In this document: one piece after another, positions 1-5,389 of the stretch
Layout: each line of letters opens with the position of its first letter
How positions within the stretch are numbered: position 1 is the stretch's first letter
Origin: a bacterium
GTDB lineage: Bacteria; UBA9089; CG2-30-40-21
Assembly: GCA_018814245.1 (NCBI GenBank)
Contig: JAHIZN010000309.1
Span: 1-6,405, forward strand
DNA: 6,405 bases
Direction of reading: 5' to 3'
The notes under the pieces: model-generated
Seen by the model: the letters and a program-made list of their open reading frames with translations, nothing else
Database searches by the model: none
Told to the model about the DNA's origin: nothing
Translations under genes and position numbers: made by a program

Positions 1-2
1 AT

Positions 3-134
3 TATTGTCTGCAGGTAACAGCAGAATTGCTGCCAATTAAGATAAAAGCATTGCGAGGGGGAGAATTTTTGATCCCTGCCTTGTGGGATTATAAAAAACC
101 AAGGGCTGAATGCAGGGTTGTCTTGAAGCCATGA
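3..134 (+). CDS. C-terminal fragment of an unidentified protein (5' end outside window)
   Basis: An open frame enters from the left edge and stops at TGA 132-134, giving 43 residues. The other two + frames close within the first 40 bases. The peptide reads like real protein rather than repeat sequence: it begins YCLQVTAELLPIKIKALRGG, continues with EFLIPALWDYKKP and ends VVLKP. The pattern of a small-residue turn, GEF, a hydrophobic-Pro pair, Tyr/Pro and a final beta strand recalls the C-terminal end of bacterial alpha-2-macroglobulin-like or other beta-sandwich surface proteins. That resemblance is weak and is only inference. No start, signal peptide or active site is visible. It runs in the same direction as the kinase-like gene but is separated from it by 368 bases of repeat-rich spacer, so co-transcription is doubtful. 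Confidence 0.5.
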   Translation, partial: YCLQVTAELLPIKIKALRGGEFLIPALWDYKKPRAECRVVLKP

Positions 135-502
135 AATAATGTAAGCGGTCAGTAATGAAAGGCTAAAGCCTGAACTCCAATCATAACATTAAGGCAAATG
201 AAGCATTTCATGGCAGACACATAGGTCAGATACACAGGTCTGCCCCTACAATCTCCTGTCCTACGCAGAACGGTGTAAGGGCGAACCTATGTGTTCGCCC
301 TTTATCTGCGTTCCACAGGTGTTGATTGTGTATCGGATCATGGCAGACACATAGGTCTGCCACTACTACCTGTATAATGCCTTGCATCCCTCGCTGGCGG
401 GGGCAGGGGTGGCGGCTGACTGCTGGCGCACCTATATCCTACAGAAAGCTGACTACTTATAGCTGACGGCTGAACGCTTACATTATAGTGATGGGTGAAT
501 AA
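135..502. other. Gene-free, repeat-rich spacer upstream of the kinase-like gene
   Basis: No convincing coding frame is present on either strand. The spacer contains a small AGGCT-AA-AGCCT dyad (160-171), a cluster of hairpin-forming repeats between 209 and 361 (listed separately), and a G-rich stretch at about 395-414. It also holds four spaced copies of GCTGAC or GCTGAA (415-420, 448-453, 462-467, 469-474). A TATAAT lies at 373-378 and a TATAGT at 484-489, but neither has a recognisable -35 hexamer at the right distance, so no promoter is called for the downstream gene. Confidence 0.7.
209..361. repeat. Cluster of three related hairpin repeats with a 19-bp direct repeat
   Basis: CATGGCAGACACATAGGTC occurs twice, at 209-227 and 339-357. 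In the second copy it forms a hairpin, GGCAGAC (342-348), loop ACATAG, GTCTGCC (355-361). In the first copy the same arms lie at 212-218 and 238-244 with a longer loop, and GCCCCTACAAT follows. Between them lies a perfect 10-bp stem, AAGGGCGAAC (277-286) with GTTCGCCCTT (293-302). Its loop CTATGT is the reverse complement of the ACATAG loop. That stem is bracketed by a second pair, CGCAGA (264-269) and TCTGCG (305-310). These look like members of a dispersed palindromic repeat family. The central hairpin is followed by only a short T run, so it is at best a weak terminator for the gene entering from the left. Confidence 0.75.
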
Positions 503-1594
503 ATGCGTATCCAGTACAGATTACTTCTTGGTCTTATCGGTATTATTCTTATTTCTATCTTACCGTTTACTGTATTCTCTGTAAAACTTGTCTCTGAAAG
601 CATTGATCTCTGGGCACAAAAGGACATTGAAAACACCCTTGAGGAAGCCATTCGATATGCCCCCTCTACCGAACATTATGATAAAGCAAAAGAGGCATTA
701 AAGATATATAGGCAGCTTCAGGCAATTAAGTCACCCCTAAAACAACAGATTATTAACTATAGTATCCTGCTTTCTTTGATTGTTTTCTTTATTTCTATCT
801 TTCTTGGCTGGGCATTTATCATCTGGATTGTTAAACCATTGCGGGCATTGACTAAGGCGACCCGTGATGTGTCCAGTGGAAATCTATTGACTAATCTGGA
901 GGCTCAAGGGTCGCCGCTTGAGATAAAACGACTGGTAAAAGCCTTTAACCAAATGACCAATTCCTTAAAGACAAATCAGGATGAGTTAAGGGATGTTATC
1001 CGCAAGAGGACATGGCAGGAGGCATCAATGGTGTTATCCCATGGGATTAAAAAGCCAAGTACCCCAACCAGAATATTAGTGGAGCGGATTAAAGAAAGGT
1101 ATCCAGACAAGACCCCTGATATATCTGAGATATTAGATGAGGCATCACAATTTATCATAGAAGAGATGGATAAACTAACAGATGAGTTCTCACAGGTTGT
1201 CTCGAACAATCTTACGCAAACATCTCATGATATTGTCCTTCTTCTTGAAGAAATTTTAGAGGGGTGTGCGACAGCTTATCCGCAAATAAATCTCAAGCTA
1301 AAGTTTGGTGAAAATATCCCACGGGTACTGATTGATTGGAAGGCTATGAATATGGCATTATCTTCTATTATTCAATATAGGATAGAATGCCTTGATAAAA
1401 ATGGCGATATGAATGTTGGGTGTTATGCAGCAGGCAATGATGTGGTGATTGAGATTAGTGATGCTGGAAAGACAAGCTATAAGGATTCTGAAGGCAATAC
1501 CAAATTGGATATTTGTCAGGATATTATCAATACTCATCATGGCAGTGTTGAATTACAGGGGAATGCATGCAAAATTGTTCTTCCTGTGCTGTAA
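503..1594 (+). CDS. Membrane sensor histidine kinase-like protein with degenerate kinase motifs (HAMP, HisKA-like, HATPase-like)
   Basis: The 363-residue protein has the layout of a sensor kinase. A transmembrane helix spans about 7-30 and a short extracytoplasmic loop follows. A second helix lies at about 84-110, and a HAMP linker at about 108-160 (IVKPLRALTKAT, then AFNQMTNSL). A HisKA-like segment at about 170-230 contains SHGIKKPSTP, with a candidate phospho-acceptor His180. An HATPase-like domain occupies about 245-363. NtrY-type kinases typically read HEIKNPLTP at the His box; here Glu and Asn are replaced by Gly181 and Lys184. In the ATP-binding part, the N-box Asn position appears to be Tyr292. 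The G1 box keeps Asp320 but reads DAGKT instead of DxGxG, and the G2 glycines are Asn and Lys (GNTKLDI). ATP binding and autophosphorylation are therefore doubtful, and it may be a pseudokinase. No response regulator lies nearby. The ATG at 503 has only a weak GGGTGA ribosome site (493-498). The stop codon lies inside a palindrome. Confidence 0.85.
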   Translation: MRIQYRLLLGLIGIILISILPFTVFSVKLVSESIDLWAQKDIENTLEEAIRYAPSTEHYDKAKEALKIYRQLQAIKSPLKQQIINYSILLSLIVFFISIFLGWAFIIWIVKPLRALTKATRDVSSGNLLTNLEAQGSPLEIKRLVKAFNQMTNSLKTNQDELRDVIRKRTWQEASMVLSHGIKKPSTPTRILVERIKERYPDKTPDISEILDEASQFIIEEMDKLTDEFSQVVSNNLTQTSHDIVLLLEEILEGCATAYPQINLKLKFGENIPRVLIDWKAMNMALSSIIQYRIECLDKNGDMNVGCYAAGNDVVIEISDAGKTSYKDSEGNTKLDICQDIINTHHGSVELQGNACKIVLPVL

Positions 1595-1618
1595 GGGCGG
1601 TTCATGAACCGCCGCTAC
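1591..1618. repeat. 28-bp palindrome overlapping the kinase-like gene's stop codon
   Basis: The dyad centres between 1604 and 1605. Its perfect 18-bp core is GGCGGTTCATGAACCGCC (1596-1613). The outer GTA (1591-1593) and TAC (1616-1618) also pair, and two internal pairs mismatch. The TAA stop at 1592-1594 sits inside the left arm. The same frame, GTA..GGG..TTCATGAA..CC..CTAC at the same length, recurs at 5139-5166. The right side continues into CTACAAT, as in other hairpins in this window. It lies between the kinase-like gene and prfB. There is no T tract directly after it, so it is not an obvious intrinsic terminator. Confidence 0.8.
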
Positions 1619-1641
1619 AATTTAATATAAGGAGAAAATAC

Positions 1642-2728
1642 ATGTTTACTGAATTACAGTCAAAATTGCAACAAATATCCAAAAGGATAGAAAATTTAAG
1701 GGGGTCTCTTTGATGTAGCTGCAGCACAAGAAGAGATTAACGCCATAGAAGCTCAGGCAATACGCCATGAATTTTGGGACAATTCAGATGCTGCCAGAAC
1801 AATTATGCAAAGAATGGCACAATTAAAAGAGCAAATAGAGCCATATCTCCGATTTGTTAAAGAGATGGAGGATATAGATATTTTAATCCAGCTCGGCACA
1901 GAAGAAAATGAGGCATTGCTTGTTGCAGAGGTGGAGAACAATCTGAGCACATTGCAGAAGGATATTCAGGCATTGGAGTTTAGTATGGCATTGTCCGGAC
2001 CGCATGATATAAGCAATGCCTTTTTGTCCATTCATCCAGGGGCAGGCGGGACAGAATCATGTGACTGGGCATCCATGCTGCTGCGGATGTATCTTAGATG
2101 GATAGAGAATAAGGGGTATCAAACAAATATTATTGAGTTTTTGCCGGGTGATGAGGCAGGGGTTAAAAGTGTTACTGTCGAGGTAACAGGAAAATATGCT
2201 TATGGATACCTGAAGGCAGAAAAGGGTATCCATCGATTGGTCAGGATTTCTCCATTTGATGCCAATAAAAGAAGGCATACCTCCTTTGCCTCGGTATTTG
2301 TTATGCCAGAGGTAGAAGATATTGAGGTAGAGGTAAATGAGGAAGATCTAAGGATTGATACCTACCATTCAAGCGGAGCAGGCGGACAACATGTAAATGT
2401 AACCGATTCAGCTGTTCGTATTACTCATCTGCCCAGCGGAATAGTTGTTACCTGCCAGAATGAACGATCCCAACATAAGAATAAAGCAAGTGCCATGCAT
2501 GTTCTCAGAGCCAGACTTTATGAGTATCAACAGGAAAAACAACAGGAAAAGATGACTAAACTTGAGGGTGAGAAAAAAGAAATAGCATGGGGGAGTCAGA
2601 TAAGATCCTATGTCTTTCAGCCATATACCTTGATTAAAGATCATCGTACCGGTTTTGAGATGGGCGATATACAAAGGGTAATGGATGGGGATATTACCCC
2701 ATTTATCGAGTCATATTTGTTTGGATAG
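1642..2728 (+). CDS. prfB: Peptide chain release factor 2, expressed by programmed +1 frameshift
   Basis: RF2 recognises UGA and UAA on the ribosome and triggers peptide release. The ATG at 1642 has an AAGGAG site at 1629-1634. Translation gives 23 residues ending NLRGSL, then meets TGA at 1711-1713. Skipping T1711 continues with GAT GTA GCT (DVAAAQEE) in an open frame to TAG at 2726-2728, for 361 residues in all (E. coli RF2 has 365). Key motifs sit where expected. The stop-recognition tripeptide SPF is at about 203-205, within RISPFDANKRRHTSF. The GGQ catalytic loop is at about 247-249, in SSGAGGQHVN, followed by the family-typical NERSQHKNK. The N-terminal coiled coil of domain 1 is only complete if the shift is made. 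The gene ends in TAG, which RF2 does not read, so its own termination depends on RF1. It follows the kinase-like gene by 47 bases and converges on the ATPase subunit F gene. Confidence 0.97.
1699..1713 (+). promoter_or_regulatory. prfB: prfB programmed +1 frameshift site (autoregulatory)
   Basis: The sequence reads AGG GGG TCT CTT TGA. It contains an internal Shine-Dalgarno-like AGGGGG (1699-1704), a three-base spacer, the slippery CTT (1708-1710) and an in-frame TGA (1711-1713). It differs from the classic E. coli site only in the spacer codon (TCT for TAT) and in the base after TGA (T for C). In the known mechanism, scarce RF2 lets the ribosome pause at UGA and slip from CUU to UUU, producing full-length RF2. 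Abundant RF2 terminates translation there. Confidence 0.96.
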
Positions 2729-2739
2729 TCAAATGGTCA

Positions 2740-2753
2740 GGAATGGACATTCC
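2740..2753. repeat. 14-bp perfect dyad between convergent prfB and ATPase subunit F genes
   Basis: GGAATG (2740-2745), GA, CATTCC (2748-2753) forms a perfect dyad that fills over half of the 25-base gap between the two convergent stop codons. It could be a minimal bidirectional terminator or transcript-end hairpin. The stem is short and lacks a T tract on either strand, so a termination role is only a possibility. Confidence 0.4.
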
Positions 2754-3062
2754 CTACACAATTTCACTTCCTACAGCCTTCCGGAGTATTTGTTGCAGCT
2801 GTTTGCGTCCAATTCCCTGACTTCCATGATTATTGGGCAAGACAACAACCGCTGGCAAGGGTAAGGCTCGTATTTCCTGAATCTGCTGCTCACATTGCCT
2901 GAACACATCTTCAGTCACAAAGATAATGGCATATTCCTTTCCCAGCATACCCTTAAAGACTTCGTTTGCATCCTTAATATCTTTTATTGTGTAGACAATA
3001 AACCCAACTGCCTTGAATGGCCAGATAGTATCTTTATCCCCAATAATGGCTATTTTAGACAT
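2754..3062 (-). CDS. atpF: V/A-type ATP synthase/ATPase subunit F
   Basis: Subunit F is a small protein of the central stalk that links the catalytic A3B3 head to the rotor and modulates activity. The 102-residue protein has the family hallmarks. The N-terminal strand and loop are SKIAIIGDKDT (2-12), followed by FKAVG. The central strand is YAIIFVTED (44-52). The C-terminal stretch contains GSQGIG (80-85) and AVGSEI (96-101). Length is normal for the family. The ATG at 3062 lies 8 bases inside the end of subunit C, with a GAGGG ribosome site 6 bases upstream, which suggests translational coupling. In Thermus and Enterococcus type clusters the catalytic A subunit would follow. Here the gene ends at TAG 25 bases from the convergent prfB stop, and A, B and D are missing. 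The symbol follows Thermus/archaeal naming; this is not the b subunit of F-type ATPases. Confidence 0.95.
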   Translation of the reverse strand: MSKIAIIGDKDTIWPFKAVGFIVYTIKDIKDANEVFKGMLGKEYAIIFVTEDVFRQCEQQIQEIRALPLPAVVVLPNNHGSQGIGRKQLQQILRKAVGSEIV

Positions 3063-4041
3063 AATTTGCCCTCAATCTTATCCGTATCTTATCCTCTGAT
3101 AAATGATTTAGTTTAGCTACAAAGATTATTCTTAACAGGTTTGTTTCCATCTCTTTCAAGAAATAATATCTGATTAATGGCTCTGGACCAAAAAATATCA
3201 GATTAGCCTGTTTTAAGTAGTTAAGAATATGATTGTCAGAGACAACCTCATACTTCCAAAATAATCTTTCTTCAGCCCAACCATCCATGACCAGATCCTG
3301 ATAATCCTTAATCTCTGAAAATATATCCCATGACTTGCTGAAAAGCTTAAGAAAAAAGTCTATGCTCATGCTACCATTATCAAAAAGCATCTGCTGAAGA
3401 TAATCTGCTTCAGCCTGAGCATGGATTAATCTGAGAAAGGTATGAATATTTATAAGGTCAATCTGCTTTTGATAATAGGTAATCAAGAAGGTGTTTTTGC
3501 TCTTTTTGGCTTCAGATGTCAAATATTGCCACATGACCTTATCAAGGGTTTGACTTATCTGAAATACCTCGTTGCTGCCTCTATTTTCCATTTCCATACT
3601 AACCTGCAGGGAAGCCTCCCTTAGATATTCTGGAGCATTTCCATATTTCCCTTCAATCATTGTCTGAAGATTTTCTAAAGGGGTTAGTCCAAGCATACTA
3701 AATGGTTCATCTACCTGCTCGCCAGAATATTTTGTTTCAAGCAATATCTTGAGATTGTAAAAGTCATGGGGAATGCGAAGAAGGTGAATATAATGCTGCT
3801 CAGGAGATAATGCTGCAAGAAAATTCAATACCTTGTTTAGCTCATTACTCAATCCCTCTTCAAAATCAAAGAGATTTTCCACATCATTGAACGCCTCAGC
3901 ATATTCTGTATTTCGCAGAACGGATAATGCTTTTGTTCCATCCTCAGCAGAAATTAATCGTTCTACTGTTGGTCTGTCTAACAAATAATTTTCCAATGCC
4001 CTAACCCTTGCTACGGCATAGGCATATCTTGTGTCAATCAT
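3055..4041 (-). CDS. atpC: V/A-type ATP synthase/ATPase subunit C
   Basis: Subunit C (the V-type d homologue) is the funnel-shaped socket that couples the membrane c/K ring to the central stalk. The 328-residue product matches the family in length and motifs. It has an N-terminal YAYAVARVRALE (6-17), DFYNLKILLE (93-102), and QIDLINIHTFLR (193-204). Near the C-terminus are FGPEPLIRYYFLKEMET (284-300) and a final LRIIFVAKL..IRIRLRANY. The start is placed at ATG 4041 because AGGAG lies 8 bases upstream (4050-4054) and the product then begins MIDTRYAYAV, as expected. The frame stays open a further 198 bases upstream, but only through inverted-repeat sequence. The stop (TAA, 3055-3057) overlaps the start of F. 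A 371-base repeat-filled gap separates it from E upstream. This is not the epsilon subunit of F-type enzymes despite the shared symbol. Confidence 0.95.
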   Translation of the reverse strand: MIDTRYAYAVARVRALENYLLDRPTVERLISAEDGTKALSVLRNTEYAEAFNDVENLFDFEEGLSNELNKVLNFLAALSPEQHYIHLLRIPHDFYNLKILLETKYSGEQVDEPFSMLGLTPLENLQTMIEGKYGNAPEYLREASLQVSMEMENRGSNEVFQISQTLDKVMWQYLTSEAKKSKNTFLITYYQKQIDLINIHTFLRLIHAQAEADYLQQMLFDNGSMSIDFFLKLFSKSWDIFSEIKDYQDLVMDGWAEERLFWKYEVVSDNHILNYLKQANLIFFGPEPLIRYYFLKEMETNLLRIIFVAKLNHLSEDKIRIRLRANYV

Positions 4042-4076
4042 TCTTATTTCTCCTGAAAAGGAATCACAGAGAGAGG

Positions 4077-4148
4077 GCAGGCACAGGGGACTGTGTGAAA
4101 ACTCAAGTTCACGATAATTGCCCGTAGGGGCAAGTCCCCCGTGCCTGC
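4077..4148. repeat. Long imperfect hairpin repeat with GTAGGGGC core
   Basis: The left arm GCAGGCACAGGGGACT (4077-4092) pairs with AGTCCCCCGTGCCTGC (4133-4148) at 15 of 16 positions. GA-rich and CT-rich flanks extend the pairing with a bulge. Within the loop, TTGCCC-GTAG-GGGCAA forms a smaller hairpin. A CTCTACAAT follows at 4155-4163, resembling the CTACAAT that follows other hairpins in the window. It appears to belong to the same palindromic family as 209-361, 1591-1618 and 5139-5166. Confidence 0.65.
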
Positions 4149-4382
4149 TCTCTGTCTCTACAATCTGTTGCAGCACAATCTGTCGTGTCAATCCCGCTAC
4201 AGAGAAAGAGCCGCAAAGGGTGTAAATTCTAAGACACAACCTTTGTCAGTCTCCTCTCATTTGTAATTTTCTGTGTTTTGTTGCAATTAGTTTCCCTGCG
4301 ATATTTACACCCTTTGTGATTCTTTCTCTTCTCATTAATCTGTCGTGGCATTGATGCCCAAATCATGAGTTTTTACACAGTC
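4089..4382. repeat. Outer inverted-repeat pair enclosing the 130-bp element (subunit E-C spacer)
   Basis: GACTGTGTGAAAACTCA (4089-4105) is matched in inverted orientation by 4366-4382 at 16 of 17 positions. The pair encloses about 260 bases, including the 4201-4329 element. It could be the terminal repeats of a larger, older insertion or the base of a large stem in the ATPase transcript. No coding capacity lies between the arms and no clear target duplication was found outside them. Confidence 0.55.
4201..4329. mobile_element. MITE-like element, copy A (about 129 bp, 27-bp terminal inverted repeats)
   Basis: The left end (4201-4227) and the inverted right end (4303-4329) match at 24 of 27 positions and share the core CAAAGGGTGTAAAT. 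The interior is AT-rich and non-coding. A second copy at 5178-5304 shares the ends and, in the same orientation, much of the interior, including the words AAGAC, GTCAGT, CATTTG and TTTCCCT. Small size, long terminal inverted repeats, no gene and more than one copy fit a miniature inverted-repeat transposable element. AATCTGTCGTG on both sides (4177-4187, 4337-4347) might be a target duplication, but it lies 13 and 7 bases away from the ends. A structured RNA element is the alternative. Confidence 0.7.
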
Positions 4383-4412
4383 TGCAGGGTGCTCTACGGC
4401 ATTGGATGTTCT

Positions 4413-5015
4413 TTAGCTGGACATCAGACTGTGATCCCTGAATAATATCCCGGCAACATCATATGTTATCTCTTCCTGAACATGGTGCAGCATTGCCTCA
4501 AAGCTGCAATTTAACTCTTGTCTTTTATGCTGGAGGATAAACCCGCCCCTGATAGATGCGTCTTGTGATGAAAGATGCAGGCTGCTTCCAATCTTGGCAT
4601 TTATCTCTTTAAGTATATCATTAATCAGTTGATGCTTTTCCTTGTTCACGCAAACAACAGATTCCTCATTTGGTTTGACAGCAGAAAGTAATAATTTATT
4701 CATAAGATGCTTGTAATCAGCATCATTCAGATTTGCCAAATAATTCAGGGCATTGGAAAAGGCATTTTTAATCTGCACCTCTTTTTCCTGCAAAAGCTGT
4801 TTCTGGCATTCGAGTCTGACTATGGTAAATTTCCGCTGCTTTTCCCCTTCTATTTGTTGCTGTATCTCTTTCCACAGCCTTTGCTTCATCTCACAAGCCT
4901 GTTTTTGAGCCTCAGCAACTATGGATTCTGCCTGTTTAGATGCTTCAGTCATAATTGACTCTACGGTTTGCTGTGCTTCTTTTTGGATTCGATTGAGAAT
5001 GTCTTCGAGTGCCAT
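4413..5015 (-). CDS. atpE: V/A-type ATP synthase/ATPase subunit E
   Basis: Subunit E pairs with G/H to form the peripheral stalk (stator) that holds the catalytic head against the membrane part. The 200-residue product has the expected two-part build. A long charged helical region at about 1-95 is rich in Gln, Lys, Glu and Ala (for example EAQKQACEMKQRLWKEIQQQ). A globular C-terminal domain contains the conserved RGGFIL (156-161), followed by LNCSFEAMLHHVQEEI and AGILF. Length is typical for the family. The ATG at 5015 is supported by AAGGAG 6 bases upstream (5022-5027). The stop is TAA at 4413-4415. It sits between K and C as in Thermus and Enterococcus, but with about 370 bases of repeat-filled spacer on each side. 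No companion G/H stalk gene is present. The symbol follows the V/A-type naming. Confidence 0.93.
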   Translation of the reverse strand: MALEDILNRIQKEAQQTVESIMTEASKQAESIVAEAQKQACEMKQRLWKEIQQQIEGEKQRKFTIVRLECQKQLLQEKEVQIKNAFSNALNYLANLNDADYKHLMNKLLLSAVKPNEESVVCVNKEKHQLINDILKEINAKIGSSLHLSSQDASIRGGFILQHKRQELNCSFEAMLHHVQEEITYDVAGILFRDHSLMSS

Positions 5016-5138
5016 TCAATACTCCTTCGTAATAGTTTGGTAGTCAGGAAGTCTATTCTCCTGGACTATCAGATTACATGACTCTTTCTTCCCTCAACAG
5101 GTTGAATTGTTATGCGTCAAATTAAGGTTGACACGATC

Positions 5139-5166
5139 GTAGGGGAAATTCATGAATTGCCCCTAC
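5139..5166. repeat. 28-bp near-perfect palindrome (GTAGGGG...CCCCTAC)
   Basis: Arms GTAGGGG (5139-5145) and CCCCTAC (5160-5166) enclose AAATTCATGAATTG, and 13 of 14 base pairs match. It has the same length, the same TTCATGAA centre and the same GTA/TAC ends as the palindrome at 1591-1618, but different inner arms. That is how a dispersed family behaves when it keeps hairpin pairing while the arms change. It lies 11 bases before copy B of the 130-bp element. Confidence 0.8.
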
Positions 5167-5177
5167 AAGTTGTTTAC

Positions 5178-5304
5178 AGAGAAAGAATCACAAAGGGTGT
5201 AATCCCTTAAGACTATAGCCTTATGTCAGTTTCTTCCATTTGCAATTACCTGAATTAATCGTCAATTATTTTCCCTATAGATTACACCCTTTGTGGCTCT
5301 TTCT
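5178..5304. mobile_element. MITE-like element, copy B (about 127 bp, 25-bp terminal inverted repeats)
   Basis: The left terminal repeat (5180-5204) and inverted right repeat (5280-5304) match at 23 of 25 positions and share CACAAAGGGTGTAATC. The interior aligns in the same orientation with copy A at 4201-4329, at roughly two-thirds identity by eye, so the two copies are old or evolve under structure rather than sequence constraint. It carries no coding frame. In the ATPase transcript the ends would pair into a stem of about 25 bp. Confidence 0.7.
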
Positions 5305-5389
5305 TCTTTCGTTACAAAGTGCTACCCATTTGAGGCAAGAAAGAGCCGATTACATGACTATAAAACTGCTTGACTAACCGATTATCAGA

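Larger units (their letters stand above)
4042..4412. other. 371-base gene-free spacer between ATPase subunits E and C, filled with repeats
   Basis: After the subunit C ribosome site, the spacer is almost entirely repeat-derived. It holds a long imperfect hairpin (4077-4148), an outer 17-bp inverted repeat (4089-4105 with 4366-4382), and a roughly 130-bp terminal-inverted-repeat element (4201-4329). The 11-bp word AATCTGTCGTG occurs on both sides of that element (4177-4187 and 4337-4347). No promoter for C is obvious on the - strand. Such a gap is unusual inside a V-type ATPase gene cluster, whose genes normally nearly abut. Confidence 0.8.
5080..5347. mobile_element. Outer 268-bp element with 18-bp inverted ends and flanking direct repeat
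   Basis: The left end GACTCTTTCTTCCCTCAA (5080-5097) matches the inverted right end (5330-5347) at 16 of 18 positions. GATTACAT lies immediately outside both ends (5072-5079 and 5348-5355). On the right the identity runs on to GATTACATGACT because the next genomic bases resemble the element's own start. Inverted ends with an abutting 8-bp direct repeat are the classic footprint of transposition. The element has no gene and contains copy B of the 130-bp repeat, so it may be a composite or a MITE inserted into another MITE. Chance similarity of pyrimidine-rich ends cannot be excluded. Confidence 0.55.
5016..5389. other. 374-base gene-free spacer between ATPase subunits K and E, filled with repeats
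   Basis: Apart from the subunit E ribosome site, this spacer consists of nested repeats. An outer 268-bp inverted-repeat element (5080-5347) contains a 28-bp palindrome (5139-5166) and copy B of the 130-bp element (5178-5304). The sequences outside the outer element, 5041-5072 and 5356-5395, are made of degenerate copies of TAGTC/TAATC-like words read on the - strand. No coding frame or clear promoter was found. Confidence 0.8.

Noticed and set aside
277..303. Rho-independent terminator for the gene entering from the left
   Set aside because: The stem is perfect but is followed by TTTATCTG rather than a T tract, and it lies over 140 bases after the stop codon within a repeat cluster.
209..361. 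CRISPR array
   Set aside because: Only two direct copies of a 19-bp word exist, their spacing is long and contains other hairpins, and no cas gene is present. They fit dispersed palindromes better.
373..378. TATAAT as a promoter for the kinase-like gene
   Set aside because: No -35 hexamer at 16-18 bases and no TG at the extended -10 position. The hexamer sits beside a hairpin repeat and 125 bases from the start codon.
395..414. G-quadruplex in the G-rich stretch upstream of the kinase-like gene
   Set aside because: Only two runs reach four or more guanines and the others are GG, so at best a weak two-layer structure is possible.
2408..2674. 88-residue open frame on the - strand inside prfB
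   Set aside because: It lies antisense to the conserved GGQ-containing part of RF2, has no ribosome site and no recognisable protein pattern. Similar antisense frames in the kinase-like and ATPase genes are rejected for the same reason.
1805..2728. Treating prfB as a 307-residue gene starting at ATG 1805
   Set aside because: It would lose the N-terminal domain, has no good ribosome site and ignores the clear frameshift signal and matching upstream peptide.
4042..4239. Upstream extension of subunit C to an ATG at 4239
   Set aside because: The added 66 residues are translated from inverted-repeat sequence, resemble no ATPase subunit and lack a ribosome site, whereas ATG 4041 has AGGAG at 8 bases and the family-typical N-terminus.
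4042..5389. tRNA or other known structured RNA in the ATPase spacers
   Set aside because: No cloverleaf, T-loop or riboswitch core was seen. The pairing found is explained by terminal inverted repeats and palindromes.
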